NCBI GenBank assembly: GCA_036265385.1
Contig: DATAPD010000028.1
Location: 1 to 64,000, forward strand
Direction: 5' to 3'
DNA length: 64,000 nucleotides
Origin: DATAPD01 sp036265385
GTDB taxonomy: Bacteria > Acidobacteriota > Terriglobia > Terriglobales > Acidobacteriaceae
Position numbers and translations under genes: made by a program. Numbering within the stretch: position 1 is the stretch's first letter; every line of letters starts with the position of its first letter. The notes under the pieces are model-generated. The model saw only the letters and a list, made by a program, of their open reading frames with translations, made no database searches and was not told the origin of the DNA. Of the stretch, positions 17,848-27,300 are shown piece after piece.

Positions 17848-19658
17848 TGCGAAGGATCCTTAAAGTTCGATTGTTAGGCTGCGCCATAGTTGTTTTCTGT
17901 TTCGCAGTCGCGCTGCCAGCTCAACAAAGCCCCCCTACTCGGTATCGAGTCTCTCTTGCGAACAAGCAAGAACATATGGTGCGGGTCCAAATAAGCCTGG
18001 GTCATGGAAAATCTGAACGTGAACTGCAACTGCCGGTATGGAATGCCTTGTACCAGGTCAGAGATTTCTCCCAGTTCGTGGATCATGTTAAAGCCACTGA
18101 CTTGCAGGGTCATGCGATGAATGTCAAAAAAATCGACAAGAGTCGATGGGCTGTTGGAAACGCTGAGAAGGGCGCAATCATCCAGTACGACATCTACTGC
18201 GATTTGCAAGGTCCCTACGGTGCGCAATTGAACGAGCACCATGCATTCTTCAATTTAGCCGAAGTTCTCATGTACTCCGTCGACGCAAAAAATAATGCAG
18301 TCCAAATCGAATTCACTGATCTTAACCCGAAGTGGACGATCGCTTCGCCACTCCTAAATTGTGAGAAGAAATTCTATTGCGCCGACACCTATGACCAGAT
18401 GGTGGACTCGCCAGTGGAGATCGGGTCTTTTTCGGAGAAAAACTTTGAAGAGGGCGGGGCTCGCTACCGTGTCATCGTGGACGCAGACCAAGATGACTAT
18501 CGCATGTCGGAGTTGGCGGAGAAGTTACGAGCCATCGTGCACGCTGGAGTTGAGTGGATGAATGATAGACCGTATGCAACATATATGTTTATCTACCACT
18601 TCCCGCGACAACCTTCCGATGGCGGTATGGAGCACGCGTACGGCACCGCGATAGATGTCTCTGCTTCACTTCTGAAAAGTAATCCGGAATGGTTCGATGC
18701 GGTAAGCGCGCATGAATTTTTTCATTTGTGGAACGTCAAACGAATACGCCCATCCTCGTTGGAGCCCGTTGACTATACGAAGGAAAACTACACTCGAGCG
18801 CTCTGGTTTAGCGAAGGTGTCACCAGCACCGTGCAGGGATACATTCTGCTCCACAGTGGACTCTTGTCAGAGCGTCGTTACTTGGCGCTACTAGGGGAAC
18901 AAATTACAAATTTGCAGACTCGGGAAGGGCACCGCGATCAATCGGCGGAAGAATCCAGTCTGGATGCTTGGCTGGAGAAGTATGCCTATTATCGTGAACC
19001 CAATCGAAGTATCTCCTATTACAACAAAGGAGAATTGCTGGGAGTGCTCCTCGATCTGAAAATCAGAAATGCAACGGGAGGGAAAGCGTCGCTTCGAGAA
19101 CTGTTCAGGTGGTTGAATGAGACCTACGCCAAAAAAAGTAAGTTTTTCGATGATTCAGCGGGAGTTCTGCACGCAGCCGAGACTGTGTGCCAATGTGAGA
19201 TGCGTGAATTGTTTCGTCGATACGTTGCAGGAACTGACGAGATTCCGTGGGACGACTTTTTCTCGACTGTTGGATTGAAAGTCGACGCGGAAACGACACA
19301 AACCGCAGATGTTGGATTCGCAATGCAGCGGATGTTCGGCGGAAGTATTCAAGTGACTCAAGTGAGCCCATTGGGCGGGGCTGCAAGTTCCGGCTTGCTC
19401 ATAGGGGATGAGATTCTGACTCTAAACGAGCGCCCTGCGGTTGGAAATCCCCAGGAACTGCTGACAAACCTACGGCCTGGTGATTCGGTTCGACTCGTAG
19501 TGCGGCGAGGAAGCGCCGAACTCAAAATGAATTTCAAATGCGGCGCTCAAAACAATATCGAATACCACTTGGGCGATGTTCCCAATCTCTCGCCCCAACA
19601 AAAAGCTCGCAGAGCTGAGTGGCTAGGAATTCAGACTCGGGGAGTTAAGGCGAATTGA
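17847..19658 (+). CDS. M61 family glycyl aminopeptidase with PDZ domain, secreted
   Basis: 603 aa. N-terminal signal peptide (hydrophobic LLGCAIVVFCFAVALPAQ). A beta-rich N-terminal domain is followed by the zinc centre VSAHEFFHLWNVKRIRP (H289-E290-H293) and the downstream LWFSEGVTS that supplies the third ligand Glu, then FYNKGEL-like YYNKGELLGVLLDL. A PDZ domain occupies about 485-560 (QVTQVSPLGGAASSGLLIGDEIL). This is the standard M61 layout (600-620 aa), so it is complete. Exported to periplasm or outer face. It is in the dapF-ldcA-mpl run by overlapping start and stop, so may be a peptide-scavenging partner. Confidence 0.9.
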   Translation: MRRILKVRLLGCAIVVFCFAVALPAQQSPPTRYRVSLANKQEHMVRVQISLGHGKSERELQLPVWNALYQVRDFSQFVDHVKATDLQGHAMNVKKIDKSRWAVGNAEKGAIIQYDIYCDLQGPYGAQLNEHHAFFNLAEVLMYSVDAKNNAVQIEFTDLNPKWTIASPLLNCEKKFYCADTYDQMVDSPVEIGSFSEKNFEEGGARYRVIVDADQDDYRMSELAEKLRAIVHAGVEWMNDRPYATYMFIYHFPRQPSDGGMEHAYGTAIDVSASLLKSNPEWFDAVSAHEFFHLWNVKRIRPSSLEPVDYTKENYTRALWFSEGVTSTVQGYILLHSGLLSERRYLALLGEQITNLQTREGHRDQSAEESSLDAWLEKYAYYREPNRSISYYNKGELLGVLLDLKIRNATGGKASLRELFRWLNETYAKKSKFFDDSAGVLHAAETVCQCEMRELFRRYVAGTDEIPWDDFFSTVGLKVDAETTQTADVGFAMQRMFGGSIQVTQVSPLGGAASSGLLIGDEILTLNERPAVGNPQELLTNLRPGDSVRLVVRRGSAELKMNFKCGAQNNIEYHLGDVPNLSPQQKARRAEWLGIQTRGVKAN

Positions 19659-20371
19659 TCCATACCATCATCATGTTGGTTTTTTGGGCGATCGCATTGC
19701 CTTTTGCGGCATTGGTGTGTTTCCCCTGGACTTTTCTAACCGGCAATATCTCTTTTCTCTATCGAGTCGGAATGTGGGCAGCTTGGACTGGTGTTCGCCT
19801 TGCAGGGGTCAAGGTCAATGCTGTGGGACTAGAAGAAATTGACGCAGCTCGTACGTACATCTTTATGTCCAATCATGTCTCGAATATTGATCCTCCGATC
19901 CTTCTGCCCTTAATCCCGCGAAGAACCTCCGTTATGGCCAAGAAGGAGCTCTTCAGTTATCCACTACTGGGTCGCACTATGCGGATGGGTTCGCTCGTCC
20001 CAGTCGATCGAGGCAATCGGGAGGCGGGAATTGGCGCTGTTCGAGAAGCAGCAAAGGTAATTCGCCAGGGGATCAATATGACGATCTATGTGGAAGGGAA
20101 ACGATCGTTTGATGGCAGATTACTGCCATTTAAGAAGGGTCCCTTCTACTTGGCAGCAGAATGCAACGTTCCTGTTGTGCCCGTGACGATGCTTGGCACG
20201 CAGAAGATCATGCCCAAGGCGAGATTCGCGATCGAACCCGGAACGGCCACAGTCGTTTTCCATCCGCCGATCGAGCCCAAGGACTTCGGAAGCCGCGACG
20301 AACTAATGGCTAAAGTGCGAAGCGTGATTGAAAGTGCCTTGCCCGCAAACTCGCAAGAGCAGGTTGCCTAA
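19655..20371 (+). CDS. plsC: 1-acyl-sn-glycerol-3-phosphate acyltransferase (PlsC family)
   Basis: 238 aa, TTG start at 19655 overlapping the M61 stop by 4 nt. One N-terminal membrane helix (IIMLVFWAIALPFAALVCFPW). Acyltransferase blocks: MSNHVSNIDPPIL (H-x4-D), RMGSLVPVDRGNREAG, and YVEGKRSFDGRLLPFKKG (block III, where the more common ExGTRS is EGKRS). Makes phosphatidic acid from lysophosphatidate at the inner membrane. The gene converges on lpxD, leaving only 2 nt between stop codons. Confidence 0.88.
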   Translation: MIHTIIMLVFWAIALPFAALVCFPWTFLTGNISFLYRVGMWAAWTGVRLAGVKVNAVGLEEIDAARTYIFMSNHVSNIDPPILLPLIPRRTSVMAKKELFSYPLLGRTMRMGSLVPVDRGNREAGIGAVREAAKVIRQGINMTIYVEGKRSFDGRLLPFKKGPFYLAAECNVPVVPVTMLGTQKIMPKARFAIEPGTATVVFHPPIEPKDFGSRDELMAKVRSVIESALPANSQEQVA

Positions 20372-20373
20372 TT

Positions 20374-21387
20374 CTAGCTAGGGCCTGCTTGTCGAGTGAG
20401 TCGCTGCAGAGCCTTCAGCAAGTCCGGAAGTTTATTGAACACAGCGGAACAGCGAAGCCACAACTTGTTATCGATAGCCGGATAGCCACTGACAACAGCA
20501 CCCGCCGCCACGTCATTTGGGATACCGGTTTGCGCCGTCGCGATAGCCCGATCACCAATTTTGCAGTGTCCGGCAACACCCACTTGTCCGGCCAGGATCA
20601 CATCGTTGCCAACTTCGGTGGAACCCGCAAGCCCGACTTGAGCGCAGAGAAGCGTTCTCTGTCCAATCTTCGAGCCGTGTCCAACCTGCACGAGGTTGTC
20701 CACCTTCGAACCGCGCCCGATTTTTGTTGATCCCACGCTCGCTCGATCGATACAGGCGTTTGCTTGAACTTCAACCTCATCCTCAATTACGACTGGTCCA
20801 GATTGAACGATTTTGTGCCAATGCCCTTGGTCATCCTTTGCAAATCCGAAGCCATCGCCCCCGATGACGACTCCATTTTGCAGAAGCACGTCATTTCCAA
20901 TCTGGCATCCCTCGCGCACAACGGCGTGAGCGTGCGCAAAGAATCTGTCTCCGATCCGCGCTCCCCTATAGAGGATAACGTGAGAAAGAAGAGTTGCGCC
21001 CTCTCCAACGACAACATCATCCCCGACCACTACGTATGGGCCGATATGCGCACCCTCACCTATTCGCGCTGACGAAGAGATGATCGCCGTTGGGTGGATT
21101 CCGGCAGGATAGGTGGGTGGCTTATAGAAAAGCTGAATAGCGCGAGCGAATGCAAGATAGGGATTCTTGGATCGCAACATCGGAAGCGCCAGAGCTGGGA
21201 ATTCATCTGACAAGATGATGGCAGATGCGCGAGTAGACTTGGCTGCCGCTCCGTACCTCGGATTGGCAATGAAGGTCAGATCTCCCTCTGACGCTTCATC
21301 GATTCCTTTCACGCCGGTGATTTCAGTGTCGGACGAACCGTTTTCAAGCCGAAGGTCGAGAGCAGTCGCAATGTCTATCAATTTCAT
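20374..21387 (-). CDS. lpxD: UDP-3-O-acylglucosamine N-acyltransferase
   Basis: 337 aa. N-terminal uridine-binding domain (ATALDLRLENG, IANPRYGAAAK) followed by a left-handed beta helix of hexapeptide repeats (IGEGAHIGPYVVVGDDVVVG onward) and a C-terminal helix. The catalytic-loop region NGVVIGGDGFGFAKD carries the motif typical of LpxD. Third step of lipid A synthesis, so the cell has LPS and an outer membrane. A gap of 54 nt separates it from the upstream gene on the same strand, with which it may be co-transcribed. Confidence 0.93.
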   Translation of the reverse strand: MKLIDIATALDLRLENGSSDTEITGVKGIDEASEGDLTFIANPRYGAAAKSTRASAIILSDEFPALALPMLRSKNPYLAFARAIQLFYKPPTYPAGIHPTAIISSSARIGEGAHIGPYVVVGDDVVVGEGATLLSHVILYRGARIGDRFFAHAHAVVREGCQIGNDVLLQNGVVIGGDGFGFAKDDQGHWHKIVQSGPVVIEDEVEVQANACIDRASVGSTKIGRGSKVDNLVQVGHGSKIGQRTLLCAQVGLAGSTEVGNDVILAGQVGVAGHCKIGDRAIATAQTGIPNDVAAGAVVSGYPAIDNKLWLRCSAVFNKLPDLLKALQRLTRQAGPS

Positions 21388-21441
21388 GGGTGTGATGTGA
21401 GGGATTGTAACCAGAAACTCCGACCGGCGCCGTGTCGATAC

Positions 21442-21921
21442 TTATTGTTCGAACATCGGCACTTGCCGAACGTCTTCGAGTGCGCCCTTCTTCCGCCGGC
21501 GAGTTCCGCCAATCACGGCCAAAACTGTCATCGACAGAATGGCTGAACGAGGAACAAAAATCCGCTGGGTATTGGAACGAAGATCCGGCGGATTGATCAG
21601 AAAACCATCGGCTCCGTTTTGAGCAAGTTCATTTGGCATCATGCCTTCAAGTGTTTCATTGTCCTTGAACTTAAGCCGAACCCAAAGACCTTCCGTGCGC
21701 GGGCGAGTAGTGAAGGTCTTTCTGGTGAGATCGTCAGTGTCCCCAAACTCCCGCACGAAATGAACACTTTTGATGTCATTGAGTGCGATTGAGATAACGG
21801 TTCCAGCAGTGTTGAGGAGCTCAAGCTTTCCATCGACAATGTAATTCGCCGGCGACACATAGCCATTTACCGTGTCCCGGTCCATCTTGCGGACGACGAC
21901 TTTCTTGTGTGTCGAAGGCAT
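21442..21921 (-). CDS. Conserved hypothetical protein, 159 aa (possible beta-barrel/Sm-like fold)
   Basis: Opens with HKKVVVRKMDRDTVNGYVSP, then alternating hydrophobic strands (ELLNTAGTVISIALNDIKSVHFVREFG, VRLKFKDNETLEGMMPNEL) and ends with a basic tail (GGTRRRKKGALEDVRQ). The short strand pattern with a V-K-F-K-D-x-E repeat resembles small beta proteins (DUF6982-like) commonly seen near PilZ or regulatory genes in Acidobacteria, but I cannot assign a function. No signal peptide or membrane segment. Probably cytosolic. It sits upstream of lpxD on the same strand. Confidence 0.7.
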   Translation of the reverse strand: MPSTHKKVVVRKMDRDTVNGYVSPANYIVDGKLELLNTAGTVISIALNDIKSVHFVREFGDTDDLTRKTFTTRPRTEGLWVRLKFKDNETLEGMMPNELAQNGADGFLINPPDLRSNTQRIFVPRSAILSMTVLAVIGGTRRRKKGALEDVRQVPMFEQ

Positions 21922-22059
21922 AGTGTTGCAGGGGAATGGCTCTAATTGCAGCCGAGTCCTGTCTGGATTTTCGCATTTTTCGCTCCGGCGCGGAATTCCA
22001 GCCTATGCCGGTAGCCACATCGTCAACCTAGCACGCACAAGCAGTTCTCGTTGGCCAGA

Positions 22060-22256
22060 CGGACACGCCCGGGATGTCCCAATAACCGGCCGTCTTGATA
22101 CCGACGTTCCTTGAGATCGATTCATTTCCGTTGTGAAATGGCTGCCTAGGAGAACGCAGCAGCCGCTGTGGGCTCCGGTCGAGCCGAGGCATCCAGCTTT
22201 TTGACCCGACCACGAAAGGTTCCCAAAGGAACCCATTCCCCTTCGGAGGTTGAGTA
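22060..22256 (+). promoter_or_regulatory. Possible structured RNA leader upstream of a 31-aa ORF
   Basis: Four perfect short inverted repeats fall in this gene-free stretch: GGACA/TGTCC (22061-22065 with 22075-22079), GGCTGC/GCAGCC (22140-22145 with 22159-22164), GGCTC/GAGCC (22171-22175 with 22181-22185) and GGTTCC/GGAACC (22218-22223 with 22228-22233, loop CAAA). The last lies just before the GGAGG ribosome site of the tiny ORF. The arrangement resembles a cis-regulatory leader; I recognise no known riboswitch class. The stems are short, so some could be chance. Confidence 0.35.
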
Positions 22257-22352
22257 ATGACTTTAGAACGCTTAGCTGCCTGGACCTTGGTCGCCCTCTA
22301 CTACTGCGTTGGTTGCGGTGTTATCGTTCTCGGACTGCGCGGCGCCCTCTAA
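22257..22352 (+). CDS. Putative 31-aa single-helix membrane peptide
   Basis: ATG 22257 has a perfect GGAGG at 22245-22249, 7 nt upstream. The product is a short N-terminal stretch (MTLERLAAW) and a hydrophobic helix with two cysteines (TLVALYYCVGCGVIVLGLRGAL). The combination of a strong ribosome site, a membrane-helix composition and flanking structured leader/terminator-like hairpin argues for a real small protein. There is no recognised family, and it could equally be a regulatory leader peptide. Confidence 0.5.
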   Translation: MTLERLAAWTLVALYYCVGCGVIVLGLRGAL

Positions 22353-22378
22353 CCAATTTCACAGCTTTTCTGACTCAC

Positions 22379-22421
22379 AACCGCCGCGGGGCTTCCCCCC
22401 TCCTCCGGCGGTTCGTTTCTT
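22379..22421 (+). terminator. Candidate intrinsic terminator after the 31-aa ORF
   Basis: Perfect 8-bp inverted repeat AACCGCCG (22379-22386) / CGGCGGTT (22406-22413), with a nested GGGG-CTTC-CCCC inside, followed by CGTTTCTT. The T-tract is interrupted, so this is moderate evidence. It would end a transcript beginning in the 22 kb leader region. Confidence 0.45.
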
Positions 22422-22646
22422 CCCGCCACTTAGGCCTCTCCTCGCAAAATACTGTCGCATAATGCTTTCGGTTGCACCTGGAATACGGTTGTGTTATTTT
22501 CACTTGCTTGTCTCGCCAACATACCAGCTGTGCAAGTCTTTTGTTCTTAAGTGATTACGCCGTGGCAGCGGCGTCCGGTACCCGGCATGGATTGGGTTCT
22601 GTGGAAAACCTGTTGAAAACCACCATAACGCGGATGTTGCGTCAGC
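22422..22646. other. Intergenic stretch upstream of the nucleotidyltransferase gene
   Basis: 225 nt with no convincing gene, repeat or structured element. Short open frames here have no ribosome site. A promoter for the following gene presumably lies within but no clear -35/-10 pair was seen. Confidence 0.4.
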
Positions 22647-24227
22647 GTGGCAGAAAAAATGGCTGATTACATCTACACAATGGAACTCCGGTTGACGCCG
22701 GACCAGCAGCGGGCGGTTGCACTGGTGCAGGATGCCGCCCGAGCAGCTGAGATGAACGTTTATCTCACCGGCGGAGCCGTTCGAGACATTATCAGCGGCT
22801 TCCCCATCCGTGATCTCGACTTCACCGTTGAAGGAAATGCCCTCAAGTTGCAGAAAGACCTGGAGCGGGCAGGCGCAGTCGTGGGATACGCCGACGAGGA
22901 ATTGAAGACTTTGTATCTGACTCTTCCCGGTGGCGTTCGTGCCGAGTTGTCTATGGCCCGAACGGAGCGGTACGAGAAGACCGGCAAGCCACCCATAAGT
23001 AGTCCTTCGACGATGACCGAAGACCTCCGGCGCCGCGATTTCACCATCAATGCAATGGCACTATCGCTGAATGAAGGATCACGCGGCCTTCTTATGGATC
23101 CCTTCAACGGCGTGGCAGATATTGAAAACAAGCTTCTCCGAATCGTCCAGAACTACGCTTTTCTCGAAGATCCCTCTCGCATGATCCGTGCGACGCGGTT
23201 CGCGGCGCGATTCCACTGGCCTCTCGAAGAGCGCACGCAGCAGAGGTACGATGCCGCACGAGAAAACAAGTACATCGATCACATCAGTCATCGTGCGGTG
23301 GGGTACGAGATAGAGCAACTGGCATATGAAGACGACCCCGTGAATATCGTCAAAACATTAGAAAAAGAAGGCTGGCTACAAATTCTTCACCCGCACTGGA
23401 GTGTCACGAAGGCGGATGCTAACGGCTTAGCTCAAGTGATGAAAACTCGCCAGCAGATGAATGATCTGGGGTACTTTCCGGACACCTCGGCCTCCGTGAT
23501 GTACTTCTTAACGTCGCGCATGGGAGACAAAGACATCGCCGACATGCGTCGCGCGATCCCACGCAAGGACATGGTCGAGGCGTGGAAGGATCTGGAAGAA
23601 AACGCTAAGAATCTAAGCAAACGTCTCGTCGGAAAAGAAGCCGCGACACCTTCACGAACATGGCAACTCTTGTCGCGGGAACGCCCGGATATGATTCTCT
23701 TCTTGGCGATCACCGCGCGACAACAAGCGGTAACTCAGAAGATCAAAAACTTCTTCACGAAGTGGCGCCAAGTCCAGCAGCGAATTCCGTTACCTGAAAT
23801 GACGGAGCTGCGCATCACTCCGCAAATTTCTGAGTTCTCCAAGATCGCGGAGGATGTGTTCCTGCTCCTGTTAGATGGAAAACTCCGTTCACATAACGAA
23901 ATCATGAAGTACTTGAAGCCGCTGGCGCCCCCGCCGCCACCGCCGCCTCCGCCACCCCCGCCGAAGCGCGGACGTGGAGCGAAGGCGGCAGCTGCGGCCG
24001 CGGCGGCAGCTTCGCAATCGCAACCGGGTAAACAAAGTCCAAAACCGAAAGGGAAGGCTGCTAAGAGTGCTGACCTTAAGGCGACGCCCCCAGCGGCACC
24101 CGAAAAGTCTCCACCTAAAGAGAAAACAAAATCAAAGCCCGCTCCCTTACACCCAGCCAAGGTGTCGAAACCGGCTCCTAAGTCGCCTAAAAAGAAGCCT
24201 GTAAAAGGGAAGTCAAAGAAGAAATAA
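22647..24227 (+). CDS. CCA-adding enzyme / poly(A) polymerase family nucleotidyltransferase with Pro/Ala/Lys tail
   Basis: 526 aa from GTG 22647 (an in-frame ATG at 22659 is an equal candidate; neither has a strong ribosome site). Class II nucleotidyltransferase head: YLTGGAVRDIISGFPIRDLDFTVEG (metal-binding DLD), RRDFTINAMAL, and EDPSRMIRATRFAARF. No HD domain. The enzyme either completes CCA on tRNA 3' ends or adds A-tails; these cannot be separated by eye. Odd: after about residue 430 the protein turns into 12 consecutive prolines, a GRGAK/alanine run (nine Ala) and an 80-residue Lys/Pro/Ala-rich tail ending KGKSKKK, probably a disordered RNA-binding extension. Confidence 0.88.
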   Translation: MAEKMADYIYTMELRLTPDQQRAVALVQDAARAAEMNVYLTGGAVRDIISGFPIRDLDFTVEGNALKLQKDLERAGAVVGYADEELKTLYLTLPGGVRAELSMARTERYEKTGKPPISSPSTMTEDLRRRDFTINAMALSLNEGSRGLLMDPFNGVADIENKLLRIVQNYAFLEDPSRMIRATRFAARFHWPLEERTQQRYDAARENKYIDHISHRAVGYEIEQLAYEDDPVNIVKTLEKEGWLQILHPHWSVTKADANGLAQVMKTRQQMNDLGYFPDTSASVMYFLTSRMGDKDIADMRRAIPRKDMVEAWKDLEENAKNLSKRLVGKEAATPSRTWQLLSRERPDMILFLAITARQQAVTQKIKNFFTKWRQVQQRIPLPEMTELRITPQISEFSKIAEDVFLLLLDGKLRSHNEIMKYLKPLAPPPPPPPPPPPPKRGRGAKAAAAAAAAASQSQPGKQSPKPKGKAAKSADLKATPPAAPEKSPPKEKTKSKPAPLHPAKVSKPAPKSPKKKPVKGKSKKK

Positions 24228-24247
24228 AATTGTCAGATTGCTGAACG

Positions 24248-24271
24248 AATCAGCTGAAAACAAAGCTGATT
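24248..24271 (+). terminator. Candidate terminator-like hairpin
   Basis: Perfect 8-bp inverted repeat AATCAGCT (24248-24255) / AGCTGATT (24264-24271) with an 8-nt A-rich loop, 20 nt after the nucleotidyltransferase stop codon. Only TT-TCC follows, so U-tract is weak. Confidence 0.4.
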
Positions 24272-24365
24272 TTCCGATGTTGTACCCTCGTTGCGAGTTC
24301 TGAGCCAACGCCAGCCACGCAGGCACTCAAGCCATTAAAATGGAAAGGGCGCAGCCAAGCTTCCT

Positions 24366-27300
24366 ATGAGTTCTCAGTTCGTTCATCTCCATTTGCATAC
24401 CGATTATTCGATGTTGGATGGTGCCTGTGACGTCGAAAAACTGGTGAAGCGTGCCAAGGAGTTGGGAATGCCCGCTGTGGGCATGACAGACCACGGCAAC
24501 ATTTTCGGCGCGGTCCACTTCGTCAATGCCGCGATCAAGGCAGATATCAAACCCATTATCGGTTGTGAGCTCTACGTCTGCAAAAAGGATGATCACGATA
24601 CTCGCCGAACGCCGCCTGAGGGCGACACCTACAATCACCTCGTGGTTCTGGCTGAGAACGAAGAAGGATATCGGAATTTAGCGAAAATCACCTCTGAAGC
24701 ATCTCTTCACGGTTTCTATTACAAGCCCCGCATCAGCAAGAAATTTTTGTCGGAGCACTCCAAGGGGTTGATCGGACTTTCTGGATGCCTGAAAGGAGAA
24801 GTCGCCGAGCGTCTGATGGAAGGCAAGTATGAGGCGGCTCGGACGGCAGCGGCAACTTTCAATGACATCTTTGGGAAAGGGAATTTCTTCCTTGAGATTC
24901 AGGATCAGGGTCTCGAGATGGAGCACCGAATTCGACCGGGTCTTTTTCAACTTCAAAATGACTTGGGCATCCCGATGGTGGCGACGAACGATAGCCATTA
25001 CCTCTGCGAGGACGACGCCCACGCTCAAGACGTGATGGTTTGCATCCAGACCGGGAAATCGATTCTGGAAACGAATCGCATGAAGTTTGAGGGCACGCAG
25101 TTTTTCGTGAAGAGCTACGACGAGATGGCCCGCGTCTTCAAAGATTCCCCGGATGTGCTCCAACGCACCCTGAATATTGCGGAGCGCTGCAACCTGCGTC
25201 TGGAAAAAGTTAGCAATCCATTTCCTCATTTCGATGTTCCTGAGGGTTACTCCCTCGACAGTTATTTCGAACATGTGAGCCGGGAAGGGTTCGCAAAACG
25301 CAAAGAAGTTTTGATGGTTTTGGCGGGCCAGGATCGCCTAAAGCATGCCATCACCGATTACGAGCAGCGGCTTTCACGCGAGATCAGCATCATTCAGCAG
25401 ATGAAATTTTCCGGATATTTCCTGATTGTTTGGGACTTCATCCGGTATGCGAAGGAGCACAATATTCCAGTCGGGCCGGGTCGTGGTTCTGCAGCGGGCG
25501 CACTAGTTGCTTATTCGCTCGGAATTACGGACATCGATCCTCTACAACATGAACTGCTGTTCGAGCGCTTCTTGAATCCAGAGCGCGTTTCGATGCCCGA
25601 TATAGACATCGACTTCTGCATGAACCGCAGAGGAGAGGTCATCGATTACGTTACCCGTAAATACGGCCGCGAGAACGTCGCTCAAATCATCACATTCGGC
25701 ACCATGGCTGCAAAAGCGGCGATCAAAGATGTTGGTCGCGCTATGGACATGCCCTATGCAGATGTTGACCGTATCGCCAAGATGATTCCGACGACCCTGA
25801 ATATCAAGTTGGACGACGCGATCAAGGAATCTCCGCAATTGCAGGAGGTGTACGAGAAAGATCAGCAAATCCGGCAGCTTCTGGATACCGCGAAAAGACT
25901 CGAGGGATTGGTTCGGAATGCTGGGGTCCATGCGGCTGGGGTGGTGATCGCTCCGCGACCCTTGACCGACCTTGTACCACTACACCGCACAAAGAACGAT
26001 GAAATCGTGACTGCCTACGACATGCTGGCTATCGAAAAGATGGGCTTGCTGAAAATGGATTTCTTGGGCCTCACGACCTTAACAATCTTAGATGACTCGC
26101 TAAAGCTGATTGCGCAAACGCGAAACGAGCAGCTCGATTTGAATGATATCGCTCTCGACAATGCGGAAACCTACGAAAAGGTATTCCACAAGGGGCTCAC
26201 TTCCGGCGTGTTTCAGTTTGAATCGCACGGCATGCGTGATGTTCTCCGAAGATATCAGCCGAACTCAATTGAAGACCTCACGGCCCTGAATGCCTTGTAT
26301 CGGCCGGGCCCGATTCAGGGCGGAATGATTGACGACTTTATTGAGAGAAAGCACGGTCGCCGCAAGATCGAATACGAACTGCCGGATCTGAAAGAGATTT
26401 TGGCTGAAACGCTCGGCGTGATCGTTTACCAGGAACAGGTCATGCAGATTGCGAATCGTTTGGCAGGCTATTCTCTGGGCGAAGCAGATCTCCTGCGTCG
26501 TGCCATGGGGAAAAAGAATGCAGAAGAGATGGCAAAGCAGCGCGAACGCTTCGTACAAGGGGCTGTTAAGCACGGTGTTCCACAGCGAAAAATTGAAAAG
26601 ATCTTCGATTTGATGGCGCAGTTCGCAGGGTATGGCTTTAACAAATCGCATTCGGCCGCGTACGCGCTCCTCGCATATCACACCGCCTATCTCAAGACCC
26701 ATTATCCCGTCGAGTTCATGTCTGCGCTTTTGACCTCCGTCACGGGAAGTACAGACGACGTAGTCAAATACATCAATGAATGTCGCGAGATGGGCATTGC
26801 AGTTGAACCACCTGATATCAATGTCTCCGATGCTAATTTCACTCCTCACGGGAATGCGATTCGATTTGGATTGGCAGCCGTGAAGAACGTCGGTGGAAAC
26901 GCAATCGAATCGATCATTGCCGCTCGGAAGAAACTGCAACGATCATTCACTTCGATTTTCCAGTTCTGTGAAGAAGTCGATCTCAGACTGCTCAATAAAC
27001 GCGTGTTGGAGTCTCTTATCAAGAGCGGTGCAATGGACTCCATGGGGCGTCGAGCCCAACTGATGGAAGTGCTGGATAAAGCGATTGAAAGGGCGCAGAA
27101 AGCGCAGCGCGACGCGGAATCAGGCCAACATGGATTGTTCGGCGTATTTGCGGAAGACGAGAAAAACGCAACGCCCGAGTCGCTTCCAAATGTTCCTGAC
27201 TGGGATGAACATACAAGACTTACCGCCGAAAAAGAGATCCTCGGGTTTTTCATTACAGGCCATCCACTTGAAAAATATAAGGAGAAACTCGCAGACCTCA

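Noticed and set aside
24248..24271. Strong intrinsic terminator after the nucleotidyltransferase gene
   Set aside because: Hairpin is perfect but U-tract is nearly absent; kept only as a weak candidate.
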